Part shown: positions 1 through 11,265 of the stretch, piece by piece
Layout of the letters: every line of letters begins with the position of its first letter
How positions within the stretch are numbered: the first letter of the stretch is position 1
NCBI RefSeq assembly: GCF_030035675.1
Contig: NC_084489.1
Coordinates: 36,478,001 to 36,542,000 of the forward strand
Source: Rhineura floridana
Taxonomy: Eukaryota > Chordata > Lepidosauria > Squamata > Rhineuridae
Direction of reading: 5' to 3'
Length of the DNA: 64,000 bases
Notes under the pieces: generated by a model
Told to the model about the DNA's origin: nothing
The model's input: only the letters and a program-made list of their open reading frames with translations
Databases searched by the model: none
Position numbers and translations under genes: made by a program

Positions 1-684
1 GATCCAACCATGTTTTAAAGTAAAAAGGGACAGTTTGACTAGTGTCATGTGCCCCTGTTTTCAGAAAACAGAGGTGGAGACACATTGGAACCTGTACAAC
101 AATAAGTGTGTCTCTCTGGCTCTGAACTCCACTGAACTTGCAGTCCCTTCACACAAGAGTCTACTCCTGGTTAGCCTTCTCCATTTCAGCAGCCTAGTTC
201 AGGTGGGGAAAAGTCATTGTGGTGCAAGAGTGTATTCATCCAGGGTCTTGGGGAGTCCTAGACCCCTTACATTTTTGGGAGCAGGGTCCCTATGTCTCCA
301 GCATCCTATGAGCCAATCAGCATGAAAGCATGTTGCCACTGAGAAGAGTCTTCTAACTTGTTTCATTGTCCTTTCCTGCTGATTGCTGCCAATCAGAGTG
401 AAAGGAGGTGAATAAGCCACTGAGAAGACTAACACTCGCTATTCATGCTTATTGGCTCCTAGGCACATCTGTTGTTGTGGGAGAAGGCATTAACCAGGAT
501 CTCATTCTGAACCCAGCAGCAAAAAAAAGGGGGGAGGGATGTGGCTGTGACTATCATGAAGGGATCCTGCACTTCTTAATTTGCCACTGCATTGCTGCTG
601 TGGTGTTGCTATTGTTACAAAGTTGGGAGTCAGAAATCCTTGGTGAGCTATTACAAATCACCCAGAAATCTACCAATAGATCTT
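1..684. other. Intergenic; short direct repeat, no gene
   Basis: No coding signal was recognised. At 312-347 and 388-428 the same pair of motifs occurs, GCCAATCAG followed by GCCACTGAGAAGA. This imperfect direct duplication about 76-81 nt apart suggests part of an unidentified repeat spanning roughly 225-540. Confidence 0.4.
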
Positions 685-946
685 GATCTGCCTTGGATGC
701 CTTTAAAAAAAGGATTGGACTATCAGTGACTACTAGCCATGATGGCCATGTTCTTCCTACACTATTGGTGGCAGTATGTCTCTGAACATCAGCGTTGCTG
801 GAAACTGCAGGAGGGGAGAGTACTCTTGCACTCAGGTTCTGCTTGCAGACTTCCCATGGGCATTTGGTTGCCCACTGAGAGTACAGGGTGGACTAGATGG
901 GCCTCTGGCCTGATCCAGCAAGACTCTTCTTATGTTGTTATGCCTT
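685..946 (+). mobile_element. CR1 LINE, 3' end only
   Basis: It matches the 3' UTR of the larger CR1 copy at 49.3-49.57 kb in order: the CTACTAGCC-ATGATGG block, the GGAGGGGAG block, the CTTGCACTCAGG block, then GGACTAGATGGGCC and the CTGATCCAGCAAG block, ending in degenerate TTCTTATG repeats. A 5'-truncated, non-coding dead copy. Confidence 0.85.
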
Positions 947-960
947 CTGCCCACCTTGCC

Positions 961-1388
961 TGGAGATGGGGGAGACATTCAATTCAGTTTGCATTTAAAG
1001 GTGAACCTTCCTAATTCACACTTTCCAAAACAATGCGCAAACTGAAACGCAGCCAACCTTTGAAATTCGCACTTCTCAGAATTTTGCAGTGCAGTTCTCC
1101 AGCCAAGTAATGGGTACAAAAATGCATACAACAGGCTAAAGTGTCCCCCAAAATATTTTCATATATTAGTGAAAATATACAACATGCATTACATTAGGGA
1201 AGAGTGTATATTAGGCAAAAATACATACAAAATATGAATATTAGGATAAATTAATACTAAAATAGTGATAATTTTTCATGACTTCTTTTTAAATTGCAGA
1301 CTGATGTGGGAATATGGCTAACTGAACTTAAGACTGGGGAAAAATAAGAAACTGAGAGGAACCAAAATTGACAGATTCACCTATCCCT
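961..1388 (+). mobile_element. hAT-like non-autonomous element, family A copy 1
   Basis: About 430 bp, clearly related to copies at 3206, 19716, 28499 and 52039: shared blocks around TTTGCATTTAAAGGTGAA, ACACTTTCCAAAACAAT, ATTTTGCAGTGCAGTTCTCC, and an end close to CTATCCCT. This copy has no convincing target duplication. It begins right after the CR1 3' end. No protein. Confidence 0.65.
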
Positions 1389-2194
1389 TCCTCATACGAC
1401 ATATAATCATACACCCTCAATTAGCATCTTGATTGTGAGGCTGATTCCACACAGAAATTCACTTCTAGAAACTGCTCTTTTTTCATTGGATTGGGACATC
1501 GTGGGTAGTTTTGCCATTGCCAGTGTCCTCTCCCTTCTAGACGCTTCAGTGCACCTGCTTGAATATGATTTTGTGTTATGTCATTTCTCAGGAAATGCAG
1601 ACCAGCTGGTTCCTTGGATCCCATATTTGTCAGCTGCAGAATAAACTGACTTCAGCTATGTCCAAGCAAAGGAAACATCATTTTGTGGAGGATTTGGAAT
1701 GGTTACATGTGCTCCCCAAAATCCTACCCTGTGGCCCTGAACTAAGATTTCTGTCTCCTATGAAAATAGCTTTCCAAAATACATGCCTTGTTTTATCCAG
1801 TAATATTCTTTGTTCTTCACAGATCCGAAGATGCTGTTGAATTCATTCAAAACGTGATGGCAGGGGGAATTTATATAAGAAATGTTTTTACTAAGCAAAG
1901 TAACTCTCTCCCTTCTTTTTTTAGCCATGTTTACTCAATTATTCTATCATCCTTCATTAAATTTCTCCCTGACACTTGAGCAGGTTAATATCTGAACCCA
2001 CTGAAGTTAAATAAAGGTTTAACATACCTGGAACTGGACTGGCACAAAAAATGCCTTATCCGTCTTTCGTTGCTCTCCTGAGCTGATAGGTTTGAAAATT
2101 TCCCTGTAGTCTAGTGTTGTGGTGGGGATGAATGTGGTCTGCCCCAGTTCATGCATGAGGGAAAGAGAGTGATGTCTGTGGTTTTGTTTTCTTA
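1389..2194. other. Intergenic, nothing recognised
   Basis: AT-rich sequence with only short unsupported reading frames (longest 93 codons at 1559-1840) that resemble no known protein. No repeat family recognised. Confidence 0.5.
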
Positions 2195-3135
2195 CCGACC
2201 CATAAGGTCCCAGGACAGGTTACAATATAATATACAATTATAAATAATACAAGTATAAAAACAGATGCAACTGTTACAATTATAAAACAAGTTAAACTGT
2301 TCCAAGTGGAACAATAAAAAAGTGAAAGAGGTGGGTCCCACAAAACAAAATACCTTAGCTGCAAAGGCCAGAATAATGAGGTACATCTTCAGGTTGGTGC
2401 ATCTGAAGGTTGGTAGGGATCGAAATGGCCTTTCAGATATTTGGGGTCTAAGTAATTTAGAGCTTTAAATACTAATGCGAGCAATTGGGCCCGGAAACAA
2501 TCTGGCAATCAATGCAGCTGTTTTAAAACAGGGACTATGTAAATTCTATGTTGGAATATGTGGTTCAACTCCAACTTGTGGGTTGAGGCTGCATGGGGTT
2601 AAAAAGGGTAGCTAGAGATGAGACCTCCTGATTGCTAGGCTAATACCTATCCTTTGATCTCCTGCTGTCTCTCCCTTCCTGCTAGACTGATATGCATAGG
2701 ATGTTGACCACATCTCCTTCCTCCTTCCTTCTTCTCTCTCTTGTCTCTCTCTTTCCTCCAAGCATGAGGGCAAACACTAGGCTTAGTGTTTGCATCTCCA
2801 ATGTAGCTAGTTAGCTAGATGTAGAACTCTTTCCTATCAAGTATGTATTTCCAGAATAAAGTAGTTATTTCTTATTTTAAAGCTTAAAGTCTCTGTCTGA
2901 TTATTTTGCAGGGAAGGTATAATCTTTTAGCAAAGATTCAAACAAACATAAGGGCTTGCTCAGTCTCTCCATTCCCAGTTTTGCCACTCTCCGACATTCT
3001 AAATTAAACCCTAGCCGGTTACCTGTCTCCTGCATTTTCTGAATCATTTTCAAGGGCAGCCCCATGCAGAGCATATTGCAATAGTTTCGTCTGGAGGTTA
3101 CCAGAGCATGGAAAATAAAGGCCAAGTAAACTCTG
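2195..3135 (-). mobile_element. L2-type LINE relic, 3' part, interrupted
   Basis: The minus strand at about 3040-3110 encodes HALVTSRRNYCNMLC-MGLPLKM, matching the post-RT region of the other L2 copies here (HALVTSRLDYCN...VGLPLKM). The 3' side (2195-2520) keeps the AT-rich tail region and a block corresponding to the C-terminal coding sequence, too decayed to read through. A 360-bp block at 2549-2910 separates the two parts. Old and non-functional. Confidence 0.65.
2549..2910 (+). mobile_element. Possible solo LTR inside the L2 relic
   Basis: A 362-bp block begins TG and ends CA, carries an AATAAA about 60 nt before its end, and interrupts the L2 relic. These are LTR hallmarks. No terminal target duplication is convincing and no internal coding region is present. 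Plus orientation is inferred from the AATAAA. It would be an old fossil; it could also be an unrelated repeat. Confidence 0.3.
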
Positions 3136-3205
3136 CCCAAGAGGGGCCATAGATGGTGAACTGGAAATAGGCTGGCTTAGCCACTGAGGTTACTTCAGCT
3201 TCCAG

Positions 3206-3632
3206 TAGTGATGAGGGAGAAATTCAGTTGTTTGCATTTCAAGCCAAATCTGTCAAAATCACACTTTCCAAAACAATATAAGAACCAAAACACAACCATC
3301 CTTTGACATTTGTGTTTATCCAAATTTTGCAGTGCAGTACAGTTCTCCAACCAACCAATGTTAGGGGGAAGTGTGCATAAAAATGAATACATGAGTGAAG
3401 ATAACATACAAAAACACATTATAGTAGGAGACGTTGCATGCAAAATGAGTATGTCAGTCAACACTGCATACAAAAATGTGTTTATTAAGAAAGATTTGCA
3501 CTATAATGCTGAAGAAATTTCATGAGACTTTTTTTAAAATCTCAAATTGCTGCAAAAATGTGGAGAACCGAATTTAAGAATGGAAAAAGTAGAACCAGAG
3601 AACCAGAAAATGGATAGATCTGTCCATCCCTT
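3206..3632 (+). mobile_element. hAT-like non-autonomous element, family A copy 2
   Basis: 427 bp, starting TAGTGATGAGGGAGAAATT and ending CCATCCCTT. The flanks GCTTCCAG (3198-3205) and GCCTCCAG (3633-3640) form an 8-bp target duplication with one mismatch, the size expected for hAT transposons. No transposase coding capacity. Confidence 0.8.
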
Positions 3633-3911
3633 GCCTCCAGTGACAGTGTTAAATCCAGGAGTACCCCAAGATACAGACCTGCTCCTTCCAGGGGAGCGCA
3701 ATCCACTCCAAAACAGGCTGTCACCCCACCTCCCAGACTCAAGCATGCAGAACATATCATACCTCTGTCTTTTTAAGATCCAGCTTAAATTATTGGCCTA
3801 CATCCAATAAATGTGTGAGCTTTATATATGGTCTATGTGGGTGGTGAGTGTAGACAGGTAAGGGTGAATGTTCATGGCTCTAATCCCAGTCCAGGTTTGC
3901 CACCCCTAAAC

Positions 3912-4233
3912 CAGAGGTAGGGAACCTTTTTTTTCCAGCCTGAGGGCCATATTTCCTCCTGGGCAACTTTTTGTGGGCCATATGCCGTTGGTGAGCAGAG
4001 TCAGAGGCAAAAGTAGGGAGAGCATTAAATATAAAATTTGCATTACCTTTGTGCAGTAGGTTTTCTTCACACTCGCACATCCCTCTCCATCCTCCATCCA
4101 GGCAAGGAGAAGCATTTTCAGAGTTCAAAGACACATTCTAGCCAGGCCAAAACCATCAAGGAAGATGCAAGGCTGGCCTAAGAAGCTGTGTGGCCTAGGG
4201 AGAGGCCTCCAGGCCCAAGGTTCCCCAACCCAG
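3912..4233 (+). mobile_element. hAT-like non-autonomous element, family C copy 1
   Basis: Begins CAGAGGTAGGGAACCTTTTT and ends near AAGGTTCCCCAACCCAG, an inverted terminal repeat of hAT type (CAGRGG start). Internal blocks (GAGGGCCA; CCATCCAGGCAAG) recur in the copies at 49.76 and 52.73 kb. No clear target duplication. Confidence 0.6.
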
Positions 4234-5684
4234 TTCTCAATTTAAACTTGTTCCTCTGCTGTTCTGGGCACATTTCCTTCTTCTCATAGATGGCAAAACA
4301 GCTACACTTGCTACTCAGAACGATTTGCCAAATACTTCAAAGAATGTTGTGTAGCTATTGTTGCTTCCTGTGTGCCCTTCATAGAGGCATTAATATTAAC
4401 TCTGACCAGCAGTAACATCTGGGCGTAAACTACTTTTATTCTCGTTTGCTTTAATCATGCCCTGAATTCCTATGAGTGATGCCGAGGAATATCTTTGTAG
4501 AATGAAACAAAACAGAATATACTACCTTTTGATTATTCAGAGCTTGTGTTGCACATTTAATGCTATTTAAGAGTTAAGAATAAGTATAGGGCCTCTCCCT
4601 TCTTTCATTTATTAAGGATCTTTGTGCAAGCTGTATTCTTTTCTTTCCTACAATAATTTGCTGCTTACGGCTGCTCTGTAACCTGAATAACCTTTAAAGA
4701 GAAGTCACAATAAGCTTTTCAAGACTCTTGTCGCAGTGCAGTAGGGAATACTTTTCCCCCTTCCCCCTCAGTCCTTTTCATAGACTTGTCAGTTACCGAC
4801 TAAAGTAGTTATAATTGCCCCGTATTCTACCACTTTTCACAGTAAGGGAATATCATGCAATCACACCATATTATTTAGCAGTCGGCATAAATGCAAGTCA
4901 AGAGACACAGTTGCATTACAGTACACAAGTGTATAATTTATGCAAGCATCCTTTACTGCAGGCTCTTTGTTCACAAAGACTTTTTTTTTTGCCATGAGGA
5001 AAGCAGGGACAAACAGTGATGCCGTTAATGAACATTATTTTTAATTCCATTTTAGTACCTTGCCACCCTGATCTTGAACATGTTTACAAATCGTTGAGCT
5101 TTCTTCCAAGACATTATGTCCTAAAAAGGAGAAAAGGCCTAACAGTAGATGATTATTCTGGCCCATTTGGTACCAACAGTGAGGGGAACAAAATGGGAAA
5201 ATCCTGGTTTTCTGGAGCTATACAAAGCTTCAAGGAGAATGGCATGAAAAGATATTGGTATTTTACCCAGGCATTTAAATCACTTCTGTGGTGCAATGGA
5301 TGGAAGGCTTTCTCCAGCATTGCTTTCCCTCGGCTCTCCCCCGCTTTTTCCTTGGGCTTTGCTTCAGAACAACACACTTGAGGTGATTGCACTATCTTGG
5401 CAGAGAATTGTGGAGCCTGCATTGTTCAGATGAAGAAGTGCTTTGTGATTAAAGGTAGCTGCGCTGAATAACCAGCGCATTATTTTCTGGTCCCAGTACA
5501 GTATTTTATATCCAGGGGTGCAATCCCTGGTCACCCCCTGGATCTCCCCCGACATCTCTCTTGAGATGGTTCTGCATTTAAAAGGAGGGCTGTGTGTGTA
5601 AGATTACATCTTCTCAACCTGGGCAGGAGACATAAAATGGTGTTGGAATATATGCACATGATCCCAGATCTACTCTTCCAGTTA
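4234..5684. other. Intergenic, unique-looking; no gene
   Basis: No repeat or conserved protein recognised. The longest frame, 5016-5381 plus (121 codons), shows no family motif and no splice context and is treated as chance. Confidence 0.5.
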
Positions 5685-5870
5685 AAAGGGGGAAAGCATG
5701 TGTTTTGCATGTAGAAGGCCCTAGGTGCAATCCTTGCATCTCCAGGTAGGGCTGGGAGAGACCCCTGCCTGAAATCCTCAGAGAGCCACTGCCAGTCAGT
5801 GTAGACAATACTAAGCTAGATGGATGAATGTTCTGATTCGGTAAGGCAGCTTCCTATTGTTCCTAAAGAT
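5685..5870 (+). repeat. tRNA-derived SINE, copy 1
   Basis: The head is a decayed tRNA-like promoter (GGGGAAAGCATG; GTGCAATCC as B box). Then come the body blocks CTCCAGGTAGGGCTGGGAGA and CAGTCAGTGTAGACAATACT, and the tail GGCAGCTTCCTATTGTTCC. Other copies are at 7355, 13860 (partial), 18655, 32360 and 61400. Confidence 0.8.
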
Positions 5871-5954
5871 CTCTGGTTGTGGCATTGGGAAGACCTTGGC
5901 GAGGTGCTGCTAGTCTGAATAGCTTGTACTGGGATAGATGGGCTAATTTATTTG

Positions 5955-6137
5955 CTACCCTTAGATTCCATCTTTCCTGCAACGAGCTCAAGGCAGCACA
6001 CTTGTTCTGCTTTCCTGTTTTATCCTTGCAACAACCCTATGATATAGGGTAGGCTGAGGGATACTGGGTGATCATGGCTTCATGGCTGAGTGGGGATTTC
6101 AACCCAGAACACTCTCACCACCGTGTAACATTGGTTC
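5955..6137 (-). repeat. MIR-like tRNA SINE relic
   Basis: It has the order seen in the better copy at 20565-20768: GCAACAACCCTATGATATAG, GGTAGGCTGAGGG, TGGCTGAGTGGGGATTT and a trailing ACACTC block, which is the reverse complement of a tRNA-like head with the GGTTCAAATCC B box. Decayed. Confidence 0.6.
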
Positions 6138-6244
6138 TTACGGGTGTAGCTAGAGGCAGTTACAGATGCCCATATTATTGTTTTTACTTTAAATAGAGGC
6201 ATTACCCTTTATACAACAAAAGGTTGCTTAGTCCCAAGTAAATG

Positions 6245-6973
6245 TTCATGTTCATCAAGTTTATTGTAGGGCCATAGGCCAACACAAGATACAATACCAA
6301 ACATTTAAAATATATTAACAATTTAAAACAGTATTAAAAATATATGAATATATAAATCATATAGAATTTAAAAAGAAACATTAAATTGTACCAGATCTAG
6401 TGAGCTCTCACGTGGTAACAATCCAATAAAAGTTAAATATAGGCAGCTATCTTGTTTGTAATTCTGAGACAAATTTGGCTCTTAATTTTTGGACTGCTAG
6501 TGCAAAAAGAGATACGTTATGAGCAATCTCTGAATTTAAGTCGGAGAGTAAGAGGAATATTTTGTCTACTTCCGTGCTCGTCCCGCCGATATCTAACCAC
6601 TTCCATAGCAATTTTGCTCTAACTAACATAATTGCTGACTTATCGGATCCCCAATATTTTCCTCCCTCCATCGGTCACAGGAAGATCTCTGCATTATTCT
6701 ATGCAGACGATATGGTCCTCCTCTCTTTAATACCTATTGGTCTGAGAAAACAGATGAGAAGACTACATGCTCTATGCAAACATGAGAGGCTTAATATAAA
6801 TTATCAGAAGACAAAAGTTTTAGTCTTCGGGAAAAGACCTGTGAGCCATAGATGGTCGATGGGAAACCACCAACTAGAGCAGTGCCACACTTTTAAATAT
6901 TTGGGGGTGATTTTTTCGGACACCCTCTGCTGGAAACCTCACTGGCTATCGATTAAGCAATTAGCAATAAGAA
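6245..6973 (-). mobile_element. Vingi-like LINE fragment with internal inversion (twin priming)
   Basis: Flanked by the 11-bp direct repeat CCAAGTAAATG at 6234-6244 and 6974-6984, so both ends are defined. The left part (6245 to about 6670) is the element's 3' end in minus orientation: the terminal GGGCC-ATA-GGCC stem, an AT-rich UTR and the C-terminal coding end (SDLNSEIAHNVSLFALAVQ). The right part (about 6675-6973) lies in plus orientation and encodes the RT core with YADDMVLL and FKYLGVIF. One insertion with opposed halves between a single target duplication is the twin-priming signature of LINE integration. Dead on arrival. Confidence 0.85.
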
Positions 6974-6984
6974 CCAAGTAAATG

Positions 6985-7354
6985 CGTTTAGAATCAGTAC
7001 AGCAGAAGCATGCCCCATTTATTCCTGTAGTTGTGATGGTGCTGTTATTTAAATGAGTTACCCATGCGAAACTTTGAAGCTCATCTTGAAGCACATATTT
7101 CTTCTTTTAAATCAGAGCTGGTTTGGGGTTTTTCTTGCTTTAACACTTCAGGAATGTAGAAACCGTTGTAAAGTATGGAATGGCAGTGGGCAGAACAAAA
7201 GAAATGGTATGTGCTTTCTGAGTGCTGTGTAAAGGAGCTCTCCCCCCACCCCTCATAGGATCATTAAGTCCAGGATCTAACACTGACTCGGGATTTCCAA
7301 TGGCCTGTATTGGTACAGGGCAGCTTCATGTCGAGTGTAGGTTCAGAATCCCTT
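6985..7354. other. Intergenic, nothing recognised
   Basis: No gene or repeat family recognised between the inverted LINE fragment and the next SINE. Confidence 0.4.
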
Positions 7355-7505
7355 TGGGAAAAGACAGCTCAGTGACAGAGCACGTGCCTTGCATGCAATT
7401 CCCTGGTACCTCCAAGTAGGGCTGGGAATGTCCCCAGTCTGAGACCCTGGAGGGCTGCTACCAGTCAGTGTAGAAAATATTGGGCAATGCCTAGCTGATG
7501 GCTAT
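7355..7505 (+). repeat. tRNA-derived SINE, copy 2
   Basis: The tRNA-like A box region CAGCTCAGTGACAGAGCACG is well kept. It is followed by GTAGGGCTGGGAATG and CCAGTCAGTGTAGAAAATAT. The tail is lost after the TAGCTGATGG block. Confidence 0.75.
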
Positions 7506-8579
7506 GTGGCCTGCTAATAATGTAATTACTTAAAATAGCCTTATCGATTCCTTATTTTATCCATGCAGTATGTGAACCATATGGATAAGTTAATGAGGTG
7601 CTACTGAACTTCTTTGCAGATACCGTTCTGGGAACTGTTACATTCTTATTTCCACTAGAGGGAGTACTTGCAATACAAAGCATCATGATTTCTAGATCAA
7701 ACCTATTTCTATTACAGCATAGCTTCTTGTCCTCTAGCTATTTAAAGATAAAAGGCCATCCAATGGCTTGCTGTCACCCAAAGTACAGGCAGTGTTCAAA
7801 AACAATGGGTATCCCTTAGAATTAAAAAAAAACCCTGGCAGCTGAACCTAAACTAAGTCAAGAGAAGCAATGATGGCATTGGATCTGTTGGGAAGGATTT
7901 ATTAAGCCTGGAGACATCTCTCTACAGAGTTACATTACCAGGGTACTATGGCAGCTAATCCTCTACCACCAGCACGCTGTCTTGCTGAGAACTGGATCTT
8001 AGCTGCCTTGCCCTGCCTGTATTAAGGCAAAGGCAACTTCCATCTGAATAAGCAACTCTAGGGTGACCAGGTGCAAAGGAGAATAGGGCTATGTATTTAA
8101 GAATTATGTAGAAGTGGGCATTTCAGCAGGGTGCAGCATCTGCCAGAATGATCTCTTCTACAGCTCTTCCCCCTTTTTACTTCTGATTTCCATAAGCAAG
8201 ACTGCAGTATGTTAACCACCCCCACTAAAGGCAATGGAATTCCATTCCACTGAACACAGCAAAGCGTTTAAGTGACTGCTTTTCCCATCCTGTGTTCTGA
8301 AGGCAAGAATGCTCTTTGCTATATACATCCAGCTCCCATCTGGGCAATTGAAAACACACTTCAGGTTCATTAGTACATACATACATTGAGCAGAGAAGCA
8401 GCTATGGAAGCACACTTGCGTTTGATTTACACATACAATCTTCTCTCCAGGATCAAGTTTGGGGTGGAAACTTGGTTCTCTGTGTTGGACTATGAACTGT
8501 ACTGATTGGGTGGAGAGTTGTGATGTCATGAACACTGCTTCTTGAAGCAATTGTTAAGATATATGGCCACACCATTTAA
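7506..8579. other. Intergenic, nothing recognised
   Basis: Unique-looking sequence. The minus frame at 8212-8550 (112 codons) has no family resemblance and is taken as chance. Confidence 0.45.
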
Positions 8580-8989
8580 GTTTTATCAAATGTATTTGTT
8601 TTGAAAAAATCAAACATATCAATCAAGCAAAATCCCCCAACAGAGGAATGACATAATTTCCAACAAAGATGAGTGCAATTGAGGTAGGTAAAGCAAGTAA
8701 CATCCCATTCCACCCCCAAAATTCACCATTAGTATCCTAATGTAGGAACCATGGGGTTTCTTAGAATCAAATATTCAAGTTGGAAAAAGATAAAGTTTCT
8801 GTTCCCCGTTTCAGAAGAAAATTCAAGCTTTGTCCCAACGTTGAAGAAAAGCTTGTGACATATCCAGTTAATGTTGGTGTGGTTAAATATAGTCCATAAA
8901 GGGATGCCAAGTTGCAAAAGAAAGTCTGACAGCTTGGCTTTCCCTTTAAGTAGCTTTAATGCAAAGGTCAACTTTTCTGACATGGCTAT

Positions 8990-9160
8990 TATTAATTATA
9001 ATATTTATTACATTTATACCCCACCCCTCTTTCACCATGGAACCCAAGGCGGCATACATGTTCCCAGGTGGTCTCCCATCCAGGCACTAACCAGACCCAA
9101 ACCTGCTTAGCTTCAGCAAGGTGGTGGCCTCATGTGTCTTCAGGCCATAGCTTGGGACTA
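8990..9160 (-). repeat. 5S rRNA-derived SINE (SINE3 type)
   Basis: The reverse complement contains the 5S rRNA internal promoter region: GAAGCTAAGCAGG, then GGTCTGGTTAGTGCCTGGAT and GGGAGACCACC. Known 5S rRNA has GAAGCTAAGCAGGGTCGGGC and GGTTAGTACTTGGATGGGAG. The 5' side starts near CTATGGCC (5S: ACGGCCATA). After the 5S part comes an AT-rich tail (TATAAATGTAATAAATA), like L2-mobilised SINEs. It is inserted in the L1 relic. I recall reptile elements named 5S-Sauria; the exact subfamily is not tested. Confidence 0.8.
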
Positions 9161-10470
9161 TGACAATATGCCACAGTCTGTTTAACTAGGCTTCACACTT
9201 AAAACTGCTGCTAGCTTTCAATTCCAGGCTATCTCCATCCTGGCTGCTAGAAGCATGAATGATATTAGATTTGTTATAATTAATACACAACCAGCTACTA
9301 CAACATAATTTTCCATGTCATTCACCAAGGCTGGGATTGCCCTCAGAAGATTTGATGTCATGATCGCTGTATCATCCACAAAGAGGCTCCCTTTATGTTC
9401 TTGTTGATTGACTGTTACCCAGGTATGCTTGCATTTCTGTGAATTAGTTCACCTAAGGGTTCCAGAGTTAGAATGAAAAGAAGTGGGGAGGGTGGGCACC
9501 CTGGCTTGGTTCTCCTCTGTGTCAGGAAACCTTATGAGTCATATCCATTGACAGACACTTTCATTTTAGTCGGGCTATATAATGCCCTAACAACCTGAAT
9601 AAAAGTCTTTCTGAAATTCATCTTATGAAAGAGGGAGAACAAAAAGGACCAATTTAGGCAATCAAAAGCTTTGTGGGCGTCCAACAAGATACTGTCCAGT
9701 GGCTTGTGTTGTGCCTTACAATAATGTACTGTATTCAAAACCCTCTGAAGTGAATCAGTCATTTGGATAAAGCCCACTTGATTGTGATGGACATAATGTG
9801 TTATTACTCTACTAAGGGGAGATGCAAGGACCACAGTGAAAAATCTTTGCGTCTTGATTTAAAAGTGCAATTGGCCTGTACAAGTCTAAATCCTGGGGGG
9901 GGGGTTGGGCTTAAGTAAGACTGCGATCCTTGCCTCTAGCCATGCATCTGGTGCAGCTCCACCATATAATATATTGTTGAAGAGTGTACAGGCATAGTTT
10001 TAAAGAATTCAGCTATAAAGCTGTCCAGCCCAGGAGATTTACAATATTTACTAATTACTGCTTCTATTTCTTCATTGTTTATAGGAGAATTTAGAAAAGC
10101 TCTTTAACACCTATTCCCTGCAGATTTTCCTCAATTGCCTGATCAGGAGGAGAAGCAGGGCTATTTTTAAAAAAAGCAATCAGCAAAAGTCTCAGCTATT
10201 GCTGCTGTAGCATACACATGTTCCTTGAGCATATTATCAATAGCCACTATCCTGTTTCTTAATCGAAGCGTTTTAAGCATGAGCCATTAATTTAGAGCTC
10301 TTATTACTGAATTCATAAATGTTTTGTTTAGTGTAAATCAGCCACATTGCTATAGTATCACGTTGAAGAGATTGTAGCTCCTTTCTCTTAGCGAGAATCT
10401 TTCTGAAAATTGTTATGGAGCCCCTGTTTCATCTCTATGGCAGATAAATCTGCTAGTATTTCCTTTTTAT

Positions 10471-11265
10471 TAGAATCATAGAATCATAGAGTTGGAAGGG
10501 GCCTTGTAGGCCATCGAGTCCAACCCCCTGCTCACAGCAGGAAATCCACAGCTAGAGCATCTCCCGCAGATAGCTGTCCAGCCTCTGCTTGAAGACATCC
10601 AGTGAAGGGGATCCCACCACCTCCCTAGGCAGTCGGTTCCATTGCCGAACTGCCCTTACTGTCAAGAAGTTCCTTCTAATGTCCAATCTGAATCTATGCT
10701 CCTGCAACTTAAAACCATTAGATCTAGTCCTACCCTCTGGGGCAGCAGAGAACAAATCTGTACCCTCCTCTATGTGACAGCCCTTCAGGTACTTAAAGAG
10801 TGCAATCATGTCACCCCTCAGCCTTCTCTTCACCAGATTGAACATGCCAAGTTCCTTCAACCTTTCCTCATAAGACTTGTTCTCCATACTGGCTATCATC
10901 CTTGTCGCCCTCTTCTGAACCCGCTCTAACTTGTCTATATCTTTCTTAAAATGAGGCGCCCAGAACTGAACGCAGTATTCCAGATGAGGCCTGACCAATG
11001 CAGAATATAGTGGGACTATTACTTCCCTCGACCTGGAAACTATAGCTCTGTTTATGCATCCCAAAACCGCGTTTGCCTTTTTTGCCGCAGCATCACACTG
11101 CTGGGTCATGTTCAACTTGTGATCCACTACAATTCCAAGGTCCTTCTCACACGCACTACTGCTAAGCCGGGTATTTCCCATCCTGTACCCGTGCATTTTG
11201 TTTTTGTGGCCTAAATGCAGAATCCTGCATTTGTCTTTAGAGTCATAGCCCCTTAATAAATTCAA
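10471..11265 (-). mobile_element. CR1 LINE, 3' part with open C-terminal reading frame
   Basis: The 3' terminus shows the CR1 hallmark of short tandem repeats (ATTCTATG-like units, 10471-10488 read in reverse). It is nested in an L1 relic. 5' truncated just after the RT catalytic core. No target duplication found, as is usual for CR1. Confidence 0.9.
10552..11265 (-). pseudogene. CR1 ORF2 C-terminal fragment (reverse transcriptase thumb and tail)
   Basis: 237 codons without interruption. Conserved CR1 blocks are KCRILHLGHKNK (residues 12-23), EKDLGIVVDHKL (40-51), [20 protein letters not shown] (83-102), RRLRGDMIALFKYLKG (147-162) and RQWNRLPREVV near the C-terminus. The YADD catalytic box is absent because the copy is truncated, so no activity is possible. 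The lack of stops suggests a fairly recent insertion compared with the L1 around it. Confidence 0.85.

Noticed and set aside
5016-5381. 121-codon plus frame
   Set aside because: No motif, no homologue recalled, no splice or promoter context; a frame this long is expected by chance in 64 kb.
9050-9160. 5S rRNA gene
   Set aside because: Only part of 5S is present, diverged, with a LINE-like tail; it is a SINE.
10471-11265. Two plus-strand frames opposite the CR1 fragment
   Set aside because: Shadows of the CR1 ORF2 on the other strand.
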